Below are positions 21,571-31,970 of a DNA stretch of 64,000 nt, piece after piece. Within the stretch, counting starts at the first letter, position 1. Each line of letters opens with the position of its first letter. Under the pieces are notes generated by a model, which was not told the DNA's origin, did no database searches, and saw only the letters and a program-made list of their open reading frames with translations. Source of the DNA: Lunularia cruciata (lineage: Eukaryota > Streptophyta > Marchantiopsida > Lunulariales > Lunulariaceae); NCBI GenBank assembly GCA_948567375.1, contig OX419757.1:20522001-20586000 (forward strand), given 5' to 3'. A program made the translations under genes and the position numbers.

Positions 21571-23380
21571 ACTCGCACTCTACCATCCTCCCATACACGC
21601 AAAAGGTGTCTACCCTCCAATCTGAACCGTCTGGCTCGCTGAAGAACACAGTCTCTCTCCTTGGCCCCAACTAAGCCACCCACAACACTAGTGCGAAGAT
21701 AGTCCATCACTAAGACATCATCATGAATGTCTCGCTGAACTGTACCAATATCTTCACTCTCTGGATCTGTGACCTCAATAACTCCTCTTGTATGCGCTGA
21801 GAGAGATACCACCAAAGTCTTTGCAAATATACACAGAAAGGCCGATGCATGCCAACCTGGCACCATCTCCTCATCTGTCTCACCATGCCAACGTGCTCCG
21901 GTCTGATCCTGATGGCTGGGACATGGGTTTCTACTCAACCCATCTGCATCACGGTTCACCACTCTAGGTCTGTGAACAACCGTGAAATCATACTCCTGTA
22001 AAATCAGAGCCCATCGTGCAAGCTTCCCTGAAAGCTTGTCGGACTCCATCAACCACTTCAGCGGCTGATGATCAGTGATGAGAGTGAAGGGGTTACCAAA
22101 TAGGTAACATCGGAAATGTGCTACTGCCCAAACTGCTGCCAAGCACTCTCCCTCATATGAACTATACTTCGCCTCCGCTGAATTGTTGGAGCGACTAGCA
22201 TAGGCCACCACAAACTCCTTCTCCTCATCATCATGCTGGGTGAGCACCGCTCCAAGCCCCAACATACTCCAATCAGTGTAAACCTGAAATGGTCGTCCTC
22301 TGATCGGTCTCCTCAAAATAGGAGCAGATGTCAACCTCTCCTTGAGCTCTACAAAAGCTCTCTCCTGCTCATCTCCCCAACACCACTCCTGTGTAAGCTT
22401 GGTCAGCTTCGTCAAGGCCTTGGCAATGGCACTAAATCCTCTAACATAGCGGCGATAGAAGTTCGCCAACCCAAGGAATGCTCGCACTTTGCTCACATCC
22501 GTAGGCCGAGGAATACGTGCAATAGCCTCCACCTTGGTCTGCTGAACACCAAGTCCTCCGGGGTAGATAGTGTGACCCAAATACTCAACCTGCTCATGGA
22601 AGAACCTACACTTCCCAGGATGTAATTTGAGTCCATGAGATCTCAACCTCTCAAACACCTCCAACAACTGTCTCTCATGCTCCTCCACAGTAGTGCTATA
22701 AACCAAAATGTCATCAATATAGCACCGAGCAAAATCCAGTCCAGCTAGGATCCTATCCATGACCCTTTGGAACTCAGCGGGAGCATTCTTTAACCCAAAT
22801 GGTAAGAATCTCCACTGATATAACACATCCTTGCCGTGAGGATCAATAGCCCAAAATGCTATCTTGGACTTATCCTCCTCCCTGATCGGCAACTGATGAT
22901 ATCCCGCTCAAAGATCCAAAGTATTGAAGACCTTTGCATGCCCAATCGCATCAAAAATCTCCTCCGGTGTAGGCATGGCATACCGATCAGCCCTGGTCTG
23001 TCGGTTGATAGGACGGTAATCTCCACACATCCGCCTATCTGTATAGTTGCCATGCATATCCTTCTTGGCTGGCATCACTGTCGCTGATGCATACTCTCCA
23101 TGTGAAATCTCCACCAAACCAGCCTCAAAAAGGTCACTACTCCGGCTCTGAATCAATGTCCTCTCCATCTCACTATATCGATAAGGACGTCAGAAAATAG
23201 GTGTGTCGCTAGTCAGCTCAATCCATATACCAGGTCCCTTCAGAGCACCCAAATCCTTCATACTGAAGGCAAAACAACTCGTGTGACTCCTCAAGAACCT
23301 CCAAACCCTCAGTCTTTCCTCTCCAGTAAGCTTGGGTCCAAGATCTGGCTCCCAAGTATCCTCTGTAACTGTAGTAGGAG
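21571..23380 (-). pseudogene. Reverse transcriptase and RNase H, copy 2
   Basis: Copies element RNA to DNA. RT begins near 23340, with ISHGEYASATVMPAKKD near 23090. The active site CYIDDILVYS is at about 22695-22725, preceded by FLPFGLKNAPAEFQ. The RT-RNase H connection (AFLGLANFYRRYVRGFS) is near 22430-22480. RNase H has Asp in YTDWS (near 22274), Glu in YEGECLAAVWA and Asp in ITDHQPLKWL. The usual TDAS has become TDWS. TGA codons at 23190-23192 and 22908-22910 interrupt it; the second sits where gypsy RTs normally have Arg or Lys (LDL-stop-AGYHQ). 21435-22892 is open for 485 codons. Confidence 0.92.
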
Positions 23381-23405
23381 TGGAAGACGTACTGACTGGC
23401 TGCTA

Positions 23406-23735
23406 CACTGGGCCCTTGGGAGCAATGGTGTCATGCTCCCGACCACTAGAGGTCCCAACCTCTGTGTGAAAAACTCCCTCCACTCTGGCTGCAAGCTCCA
23501 TACGTCCTCTGGCTGCATCCCATGTGGACCAAGGGTGTAATCCAAGTAGCCCACGCTCACCTGGATGGACTCCAAGTAGACCACTCTCCCTAGTAGCTAC
23601 TGGATGTGTCCCAAGAATACCATGTCCACTCGGTCCATCGCCCCCAGCATGTGCCTGAATCGTCTCGATAGGCACATGGCTCACAAGTGTCCGAGTGGTG
23701 ATGCCTATCAAGCGCATCCTACGCTGCTCTGCCAA
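23406..23735 (-). pseudogene. Linker between methyltransferase and RT
   Basis: No known domain. It contains three spaced GxLGxHP repeats (GILGTHP, GLLGVHP, GLLGLHP) near 23540-23625. A TAG at 23403-23405 (GPV-stop-QPV) ends the open stretch. The same repeat area is present in copy 1 (about 7275-7380), so it is an original part of the element. Confidence 0.6.
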
Positions 23736-24690
23736 ACCAAGGCTCACAATCCAGGTCAAACAGTTCAGGTCCATAGCCTGACCTAACACCTGACACCTGG
23801 ATGCCTCTGACACTGCTGGAATAGCGGTAATACCGGTGCGAAAACCCATGGCCCGCTCTCTCTCATCAGCATTGGGCTCCACCAACTGCTGTAACTGCGA
23901 GTCCCAAACAAGTCCAGGTCCTCCCTCTCGAAAAGCATGAGAGCCTGGGAAACTCATGAGTGTGGGAAATGCAGCTCTAGGCTGTCCAACTAGGTTCACC
24001 ACTGCCATAGGTGACCTATCAGCCACTACCACTGTCTGAGACTGACGTCCAACATCCAAGATATCATCAACAAGAATGTGGTCTAGTCGCTGAATCCCAT
24101 CATAACTACGCTATAGAACCTCTCTGGGTAAAAGGTTCGTCCACCAAAGACGAAGACGATGAGCCCGTGATCCCACTCTGGCTGCATCTAACAATACAGC
24201 AGGTCCCATCCAAGAATGGACCTGATGTGTACTCGCCACTACTCTAGTGCAAGAATCACCCATCAATGGAACGTTCTCCAAAAGGTAAGCTGGAGAAACA
24301 GACTGATGAACCTGGAGATGTCGTAGTATCTGTAACATCTCCCAAAACACACCAGAACGAGGATCCTGAAGACCCAAACCGCGGCCCGCACGTGTATGTC
24401 CCTGACATGGCCATCCAGAAATCACCAAGTGAACAGGCCCATGTCTCTCTAGGTCATGCGCCCCCAGTAAGGAAATGTCTCCTGGTAAGGCCTTCTGGTA
24501 ACCTCTGACTGCTGACATCGGTAATAACTCCGGATACCGATAGGCCAAGTGTGCCACATGATGTAGAGAGACTCGCCTAGCAGTCTCATCTCTCTCTACA
24601 TACAAGTACCTCTGTACTCAGATACCCACCTGTAACACCGCAGCTAGTCCGGTGTTGATCCCACCAAACAACTCTAATAGACATATCCCC
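23735..24690 (-). pseudogene. Cytosine-5 DNA methyltransferase domain embedded in the polyprotein
   Basis: Would transfer a methyl group from S-adenosylmethionine to cytosine C5. Motif I is LLELFGGINTGLAAVL (24680-24630), binding SAM. Motif II is YVERDE (24604 region). Motif IV, with the catalytic Cys, is SGWPCQGHTRAGRG (Cys codon 24405-24407). Motif VI is LLENVP (about 24270-24285). Motif VIII is RAHRLRLWW (about 24145-24165). Motifs IX and X are ERERAMGF and RCQVLGQAMDLN (about 23760-23870). The xAHRxRxxW form of motif VIII resembles DNMT3/DRM more than DNMT1/Dcm. There is little room for a long target-recognition domain. All key residues are intact; stops TGA 24618-24620 and TAG 24111-24113 interrupt it. 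It lies between retropepsin and RT in one frame. Confidence 0.87.
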
Positions 24691-27635
24691 TCTACTGGAT
24701 ACTGCCAAGCTATGAGTGTGGTATCCAGAGGTGTCAAAGCAATCGCCTCTGGAGGCTCATCCTCACACTCATCCCCTGATGGTACGAAGGCTCCACTCCA
24801 AGCCTGCTGCACCAACTGATCCGCATGCTGCTGCAATGCCTCCTCTGAACTCCACAATGGAACATCCAAGGTGGATGGAACAATCCCACTCGTACTCCAT
24901 AGCCGAGTGATCTCCTCTGGTACTGGAGTATCCTCTGCATGGGCGTTCCCCTCCAACAAGTCACCAGGCCAAGTAACTGCACCGCTGAAAGCCAAAACTG
25001 ATGCTGCCATGGTCCCGGACTGTAGTGAGCCAAGACTGCCACTACTGAAGCGTACTGGTAGGCGACATACCCGTCCCTCACCAGACTGCCAACCAGGTCT
25101 ATAAGAGGCTGTCTCCTCCCAATAGTCAATACTGAAACCCATAGGGTATAACACTGCTCCCCCAACTAGCACATCATATGACTCAGCTATCGTCGCAATA
25201 GCCTGAGCTCTCACCACCGAGCTATCAGTCGGATGACCAGGCTGAACCTGGACAACAAGCTCTCCATGTGTGATGTACTGTGTCGAACCACCACCAAGAG
25301 ATGTCTGGATCTGAAATGGACACCTCTCCACATCGGTCTTCCGTAACTCCAGACCAACAACTGCAGCCTTCCCCAACATAAGGGGCTGTGCACCAGAGTC
25401 TAACAAGACTCTCTGTGGTGTATAGACCTTCCCTGAAGGTCCCACTAAACAAAAGATCCCCCTCTGGTTATCCAATAGGACAACACCAGGTGTAAACCGC
25501 GCTCTCTCAAAGGCCGGTCTAGCTGGCAACTCCTCCAGTCTAGCCGCTGCTGCTTGCCATAAACCACTGGTCGCTGAACGGATCCCATGCTCCTCAACCA
25601 AGTCAGCTCCACTACCAACCACCTCTGCTCTAGTAGTAGGAACTGCACCATTCCTACTCTCATACAATGTGGCAGCCAACCGGAACACTGGGGCTGGGTC
25701 AACTCCCAATGTAAACATGTCACTGGCTGAAAATAAAGGATGCCGCATAATCAGCTGAGCCGCCTCCAACATCATGCTAGACTCAATCTGTGTAGTATCA
25801 GGTGGCTGACTAGTAGGTACTCCATCAGGTACTCCATCACCACCTACCACACCTACACTGGGACGTCTAGGAACCATGGATGTCGTCTGCAATGCCTCAG
25901 ATAGCGTGAAAGACTGGGGAAGTCTGACCTGTCTCCCAACCTCTCCTCTCTGTGGGTCCAACTCCACTGATGCTCCTCTAGGCTCTGGAGCACGTACTGC
26001 ACTCCTAGTCACTGCTGTAGATGCATCCACTTGTGCTGCTCCGCACATGAAGTCCAAAGCATCTCTATCACCAGCATATGAGGTGGAAGCCTCAGCACCT
26101 GAATCTGATCTCCTATGAGCAATAGCCATACTAGCCAATCTCTGCTCCAACTGCTCAATCCGAGTAGCCATAGCTGTGTCAGAAGTAAGGGCAGGTACTG
26201 CACCCCTACTAGGTGTAGATCCTCTACCACCACCTCTACCACCTCGTCCTCCATGAACTGGAGCCCCTCTACTACCTGCCATAGCAGCCTTACCACTCCG
26301 TAACTCCGGGTGTAGGTCAAAACACCGGTCACTAGTGTGACCAAATCTGTGGCAATGCTCACACTGCCTCTGTGCTGGCTGTGATGCACCAGAGGTATCA
26401 GGTCCGCTGCCCTGAGTACACTCTCTCCTATGGTGAGGTCCACCACAAGTCCAACAAGCAACACCACCACTCACTGGCTGCTGCTGACCCGAAAATGAGG
26501 GTAAGGGTCTAACTCCACTAGGCCCTCCACTCGCTCCATAGGATCTGGGCTGTCCACCCTGTCCTTGAAAACCAACTGGGCGTGGTGCACTCTGGTGCAC
26601 TCTAGAAGAAGTCACAACCGTGGATGAGGTCTCTCTACCAAATCCAGCTGTCACCACTCTCTCTTCCACCATGTTGAGCTCAATACGCTCAGCCAAACCA
26701 AAGACTACTGCCAAAGTGGGCGAAGTAGCCTGCAACAATGTAGCATCACGAACTCTATGTCGCAACTCCCTGTCCAGTATCCGATACCAAAACTGGACTG
26801 CCTGGGCCTCAGTAACTCCCTGAGTGAAACTGATCAGCCGCCTCATGCGAGTATATGCTTCACGTAGGCTCTCTCCAACCTTCCGCTGGAACTCCTGCAA
26901 GCTCCTCAGCTTGTCAGTCCGCACTCCCTGGTAGTTCTGCCTCAAACATAGGAAGAACTCAACCATGGGGTTAAACCCCGGTACCACACCACCTCCTACA
27001 GCGGTACCTCCACTCGTAGTAGCACTATCTCTAGCTAGTGCACCTCCACTAGCTCCACCAACACTACTCGAGCTAGAACTCGTAGGTACAGCCGACCTAC
27101 TCCTGGCCACCGAACCTGAAGTGATGGAGACATAGTGTGGAGACCAATATTGTCTCCATAACTCAATCTCCTCCAAATGAGCTCTCTTGAACTCATGGTA
27201 GTTGTCCATCGGCGGACCCTCCAAGTGCTGAAACAACCCCTTCCATGCCATGAAGGGTGTGAACAAAGTCGGGTTCCGCATCTTATGCAGATCACACCAA
27301 CTATCGAACTCCTGGATGAAGTCATCCAACTCAATGGTACCCACAGTACCAGAGTAACGCCTAGGGCCTTTGGAGGCCCCATAAATCTCGTCCATGTCCC
27401 ACAACAATGGTGCGGACACACCAAGTGCACTCTCAACTGAATCAGCTCCTGTGTCGAACTCCAACTCAAAGTCAATCTCCTCCCTCACTGGGACCTGAGA
27501 TACAGGCTGATACCGAGCACCACTCCGAGTAAACCCACTACGTACTGCAGGGCTAACTCCTCTGGAATCTCCAAAGAACTCCGTCGTGACCACGTAACTG
27601 CAACAGCAAACCCAAACCACCAACTGCAACCGCAA
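24691..27635 (-). pseudogene. Gag and retropepsin, N-terminal part of the polyprotein, copy 2
   Basis: Open from an ATG at 27635 to the TGA at 24618, 1005 codons (the last 21 are methyltransferase motif I). Order: hydrophobic start (LVVWVCCCSYVV); Gag core with GLFQHLEGPPM and FNPMVEFFLCLRQNYQG to FGLAERIELNMVEERVV; two zinc knuckles (CWTCGGPHHRREC, then CEHCHRFGHTSDRC); an RG-rich RNA-binding stretch (GGRGGRGGGRG); retropepsin with LLDSGAQPLML and DVLVGGAVLYPMGF. Gag forms the particle and the protease cuts the polyprotein. It is the best-preserved part of the element and could be expressed alone, since the first stop comes after it. Listed as a pseudogene because the whole polyprotein is interrupted. 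Confidence 0.88.
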
Positions 27636-28925
27636 GTCGCAACTGCAAGTGCCCCACCAAGTGCCAACACCAACTAGACACCACCCACTAATGTAACTCT
27701 AACCGAGATAACTACACTAGGGGAAGGGCAACCTGTAACCTGCCATCATAACACGCACTCTCACGGTCTGCAGGTCATCACTTCCTGCCTCACCGGAGAG
27801 AAACAAAGGTAGTCTGACTGGTCATCACTCCAGCCTCACCACCGAGAGCACACCAGAGCACCAACGCTCAAAAGTCAAGGCACCTCACACCAACGTGGTG
27901 CACAAACAGGAAGCAGAGAATGGAGGGGATCCAATCACAAGAAATCTAAACGAAAACCCTCCATCTCATAACACAACACGGGACTGACTCTGCCACCATT
28001 TGGCATTTGACATAAGAGTAGTTCGTATCTAAGTCCTAAGCTACCAGGATCACCAAGAATGGGATCAAACTGCCTCTCCTAGCCAAAGCTACATGTGTAT
28101 AGATAACAGTGGCACAGTCACTATGACAACAAGTGAGGGTGGACCAGTTGGCTAGGGCACCAGTCTAGGAACAAGAGATCTAGGGGTCAAACCCTGTTGC
28201 GCACAATCTAGCAAGAAAGGCAGATTTTGCCAACCAATGACCAAGATCTACACTAAACTAGCTAGCCTCACGCCAGCAAGCTGGCTTGCTGGCCCTTCTG
28301 GCCCTTCTAGGCCTTCGTAGCCTCTCATAGCCCACAGCCCTATGCCTCGAAGCCTCGAAACGCCGAAATTCAGCCAAATGAGGCCTTTCTTGTTGCCACT
28401 TCGAACCTCCTCCAAAATTGGTGAAACTTCTCCAAATCTGCGAAACTCCTCCAAACTAGCGAAACTTCTCCAAATCTGGCCAAACAGCGAAACTCCTCCA
28501 ATTCTGGCCCTAAAATCTGACGTAAACCCTCAAGATGGATGTCCGCCAAATCCCCCGCTAACTTTCCACTCGAGCCAAATTGACAAAACGGGTTTTTCCA
28601 AATCACAATTTCATGAGAAGAGCTTTCCAACTCCACCTTCAATTTCACTTTCTGAGCCCAACTCGTAGCAAATTGGTCCTGCCTTCACCTCCTGAGCTCA
28701 AAATCACAACATTGCTCGAAAATTGCTCCTTCTTTGCTCAAAATTTGGCCAGCGCTTCCGCACACCGTCCGCCTAACTGCCAAATTTGCATCAACTACAC
28801 GAGCTTCTGCACACTAGGGAAACACAGAACCTGAATCAAGCTACCACGATCCACCGAGCTTGGAGATACCACCAACACTCAACGTTCCTGCACCCGATTT
28901 CCCCCTGACTTCACTTCTCTGATTT
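27636..28925 (-). other. Leader of copy 2
   Basis: About 1.3 kb between L1 and the gag ATG with no recognised gene. It contains a cluster of short repeats of the type CGAAACTTCTCCAAATCTG (plus strand, 28395-28505), conserved in degenerate form in copy 1. No TGG-type tRNA primer site stands at the L1 edge. Instead a palindrome sits there (28918-28932). Confidence 0.6.
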
Positions 28926-28932
28926 AATCAGA
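28918..28932. other. 15-base palindrome at the L1/leader boundary
   Basis: TCTGATTTAATCAGA, 7-base arms with one central base, exactly spanning the end of L1, where a primer binding site would be expected. Confidence 0.6.
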
Positions 28933-29373
28933 TTGCTTAACACTTTCAACTCAACTCAACTCAGATCAGTACTTGATCTGTCACTCTATAAACTGCCAAC
29001 AACTGGGCACTGATTACAGTCAAGCCACACCCACTCAAGCATAGAGAATCCAAGTGACGCTCGCCGGCCTCTGTCCACCATAGCCAGGAACTCGAAGGCT
29101 CAACATCAGAGAAGTGAGCTCTCTGGAGCTCACTTCGAAACTATACCCCCTGGACTTGAGCTAGCCCTGAAACCCTAACGGTCCCATTGATGGCACACTT
29201 GACGGTGCAAACGGTGCAAAGTGACGGTGGGCCCCACCATGAAGTCAGTACCCCAAACATGAAATCTAACCGTCGGAAAGTAGTCCGTGAGAAACTGCTA
29301 GAATAACTCTAACTACCATCACTGGAACTCCAGTGTCCGAGCATCTAGATGCGGAACTACAAATGGCATGACA
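28926..29373 (-). repeat. L repeat, 5' terminal (L1), copy 2
   Basis: 448 bp, the same length as the internal L at 19565-20012. It starts (minus strand) TGTCATGCC directly at chromovirus sequence. No R segment is attached to it on either side. Confidence 0.92.
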
Positions 29374-30675
29374 ACCACCATTCTAGCGGAATGTCATGAT
29401 TTGGCCATTGCAGGTCATGTTGGAGTGGACAAGACCTTGGATGCAGTCCAACGCCATTACTATTGGCCCAAGATGAGCAACAATGTGATGGACTACCTGC
29501 GCACTTGCTTACTTTATCAACAGAACAAAACTTCTAATCAAGCTCCTACAGGGCTCCTGCAACCTCTCCCCACTCCTACACAACATTGGGAACAAGTGTG
29601 TATGGATCTCGTCTATGAATTACCCAAGACCACATCAAGATTTGACTCCATCGTGGTTTTTGTGGACCGGCTCAGCAAAATGATTCATGTACACCCTACC
29701 ACCAAGGAGGTGACCGCTCCACAACTTGCTCAATTATACTTAGATGTAATCTTCTCTCACCATGGCTTGTCTCGAGTACTCATCACCGATAGTGTACTCA
29801 ATTCACCAGTTTGTTTTGGCGCACCCTCTTTGGTTTCTTCAAAACCAAGTTGGCCATGTCCATAGCTTACCGCCCACAAACAGATGGACAAACAGAGCGG
29901 GCTGATCGCATTATTGAAGACATGTTATGCGGCTTCACCTTAGAAGAGCAAGAGAGGAGGGACACTACTCTAGTTGGTGAAATTTGCTTACAAAAATTTA
30001 GTGAATGCATCCACCCAGGTCACTCCGTTCTTCCTCATGTATGGTGAACATCCCTTCACACCTTCCAGCTTGATGAAGATCCGTCCAATGGCTACCAAGG
30101 TCGATGCAGTCAACACATTTGTTTCTAGAATCCAACAAGGGGTGGAGAGCGCTAAGCACAAATTACAGATTGCACAAAATCACCAAAAGCAGTATGCTGA
30201 TGCACACCGTAGGTACATGGAGTTCAATGTTGGGGATCAAGTGTGGCAATCGACAACCAACCTCATATTAGTGGGACCTCGTAAGCTCAGACCTTGTTTT
30301 ATTGTGTCTTTCTCAATTCTCTGTCGAGTCGGCACTGTGGCCTATCACCTTGAGCTACCACCACACATGAAGATCCATCAAGTGTTCCATGTTTCCCTAC
30401 TATGTAGATATGCTCCCCAATCAGGCATGGGTCATTCCACACAAGACATTCGACCTTGTCCGACATTCATTGATGGCAACGAGGAATATGAAGTAGAGCG
30501 TATTCTCCAAAAACACATGCGTGGTACTCGTCATCCATGGGTGGATTATCTTTTCCAATGGAAAGGTTATCCCCTCTATGAAGCAAACTGGGAACCCGCT
30601 GCCAATTTGACACATGCACCGGTGTTGGTGCAAGCATTTGAGCAACAGTTGCATAACGAGGACATTGCATCTTAA
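29374..30675 (+). pseudogene. Chromovirus integrase and chromodomain (second part), broken
   Basis: Resumes the integrase interrupted at 19457. The zinc-binding start has HVGVDKT and CLLYQQNK (29420-29530). The catalytic region follows, with D in CMDLVYELP (near 29600), D in LITDSVLN (near 29785) and E in [10 protein letters not shown] (near 29880-29910). A frameshift occurs near 29811-29870. From 29974 it is open to the stop at 30673-30675. A chromodomain sits at about 30484-30620 (EYEVERIL, VDYLFQWKGYP, ANWEP), with the aromatic residues used to bind methylated histone H3. It is followed at once by the polypurine tract. Confidence 0.9.
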
Positions 30676-30686
30676 AAGGAGAGAGG
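30674..30686 (+). promoter_or_regulatory. Polypurine tract of the chromovirus
   Basis: AAAAGGAGAGAGG, an unbroken purine run ending two bases before the 3' LTR. It is the expected primer for plus-strand DNA synthesis. Confidence 0.85.
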
Positions 30687-30688
30687 TT

Positions 30689-31442
30689 TGTAATACCAAG
30701 AGCTAACCATATGATCTAGATGTGAAATTCAGTTTGGTAACATCTAGAATGATGTTATACATGATGGTCAAAATAGATCAGATAGAAGTATCACCAAAAG
30801 GATACTTCTACTAATAGAGCATAAAACCAAAATAGATTTGAAAACCTTAGAACCAATAGCTAGACATATGATTTGAAGGTGAGAATTGGGTTGGTAACAT
30901 CTAGAAGGATGTTACATAGGATGGACTGAATAGATCAGAAAGAGGTATCACCAAAAGGGGACTTCTACAAATAGAGTTGGAACCAAAATATGCCTGAAAT
31001 CTTTGAAGGCAATTTTGGAGGCCTAAACGGATGAATTAGACCTCAAAAATTTATAAATTCCCCCCTAATGGATGAAAGGCTGGCCTTCCTTCCCCCCCCC
31101 ACTTGTCTAGTCAAGAGCTTTCCAACGGTACCTCACCCACGTGATTCTGAGATTCCTACAAGAAGATTCTCTAAAAGATTCCTTCCAGTCAAAGCTTCTT
31201 TGACCAACCAGATAGGACCAGGACCAACATGTCACCTATCCAAGTAAGTAATCCAAGGGTGGAGCTTGCTGACATGTCACCTATCTATGTACCTCATCCT
31301 ATGGTGGAGCTTCATTGGAGGAGATCCACTTTGCCTATATAATAAAGAGAAGGTGCTCCTTTGGGGCATCAAAGTTTGAGTGTGAAAGTGTGTGTTTCTC
31401 ATGGTGTGTTTCTCTTCAGGTCTCCTATCCTTGGAGATTACA
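30689..31442 (+). repeat. 3' LTR of the chromovirus
   Basis: 754 bp, TGTAATACC...ATTACA, highly similar to 14917-15663 and with the same two internal units. It is followed by the target duplication TTGAG (31443-31447). Confidence 0.9.
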
Positions 31443-31970
31443 TTGAGTCACACAAGTCTAGACTTGCACAAAATTCCATTAATGTGTTATTATAATGACT
31501 CAAAGTCATAATGACATCCCATACAATAGAGTAGTGTGGGTCAATTTATTAAAAGAGGTGGGTGGATCTAACTATCCCTTAACACTATATCATTGCCTTA
31601 TACTCTCTCTATGGAGTATAAATCTCACACCAAAGCTCCACTCTCTCTCACACTCACACATTCTCAGGAGGTTTTTTCAAGCTCTCTTTGGAGCACTTTG
31701 TGTTTGATGTATTGGTGTGTCAAAAAAAGGATATCTCTTAATTTTAGGAGGAAGAGAAACATAAAAGATAATACAAAGGAATAGGCAAGTAGCAACGTGC
31801 ATTCTTTGCACAAGTTGAAATCACAAAGATAAAACTATGGGTGGTTACAATTCCTTGTGGGCTAGGGATAAGTTCCTTCTAATGACAACAATCTCCCTCC
31901 TCTAGCCCCATAAGGAAGAGATTTTCTCTTGACTCCTCACTTAGAGTCCCTCATACGTTGCTAGGAGCAA
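31443..31970. other. Probable copia LTR/leader remnant
   Basis: 31443-31560 matches the inverted sequence of 14041-14150. Features such as CTCTCTATGGAGTATAAAT near 31605 and a later C/T-rich stretch look like an LTR. No gene seen. It borders the copia pol remnants on the minus strand. Confidence 0.4.

Larger units (their letters stand above)
19458..29373 (-). mobile_element. Methyltransferase/PHD Ty3-gypsy-type retrotransposon, copy 2 (better preserved)
   Basis: 9916 bp. On the minus strand the order is L (29373-28926), leader, gag, retropepsin, C5 DNA methyltransferase, RT, RNase H, integrase, PHD finger, G-run, R (20121-20015), 2 bp, L (20012-19565), R (19564-19458). Outer ends are TGTCATGCC and GCACGACA, an 8-bp imperfect inverted pair. 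A 4-bp target duplication ACCA flanks it (19454-19457 and 29374-29377). It lies antisense inside the chromovirus integrase. The coding frame is continuous over 20289-27635 apart from seven stops. The two L copies differ at about 16 of 448 positions by my count, so the insertion is moderately young. Confidence 0.92.
14917..31442 (+). mobile_element. Chromovirus (Ty3/gypsy with chromodomain), interrupted by a nested element
   Basis: Complete structure: 5' LTR 14917-15663, tRNA-iMet-type primer site 15665-15676, leader, gag 16246-17270, pol 17430-19457 continued at 29374-30675, polypurine tract 30674-30686, 3' LTR 30689-31442. A perfect 5-bp target duplication TTGAG flanks it (14912-14916 and 31443-31447). 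The nested 9.9 kb minus-strand element at 19458-29373 splits the integrase. Without it the element is about 6.6 kb, an ordinary chromovirus size. Several stops and frameshifts in gag and pol make it non-autonomous now. Confidence 0.93.

Noticed and set aside
22233-22625. 130-codon plus-strand ORF
   Set aside because: It is the antisense shadow of the RT/RNase H frame of the minus-strand element.
20289-27635. U-to-C RNA editing restoring the seven stop codons
   Set aside because: The stops would all be restored by such editing, but it is known from plant organelles, not nuclear transposons. Deamination of methylated cytosine explains them more simply.
19458-29373. Assigning the element to DIRS/Ngaro/PAT because of its split repeats
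   Set aside because: The encoded recombination enzyme is a DDE integrase with an HHCC module; no tyrosine-recombinase motif is present, and target duplications flank both copies.
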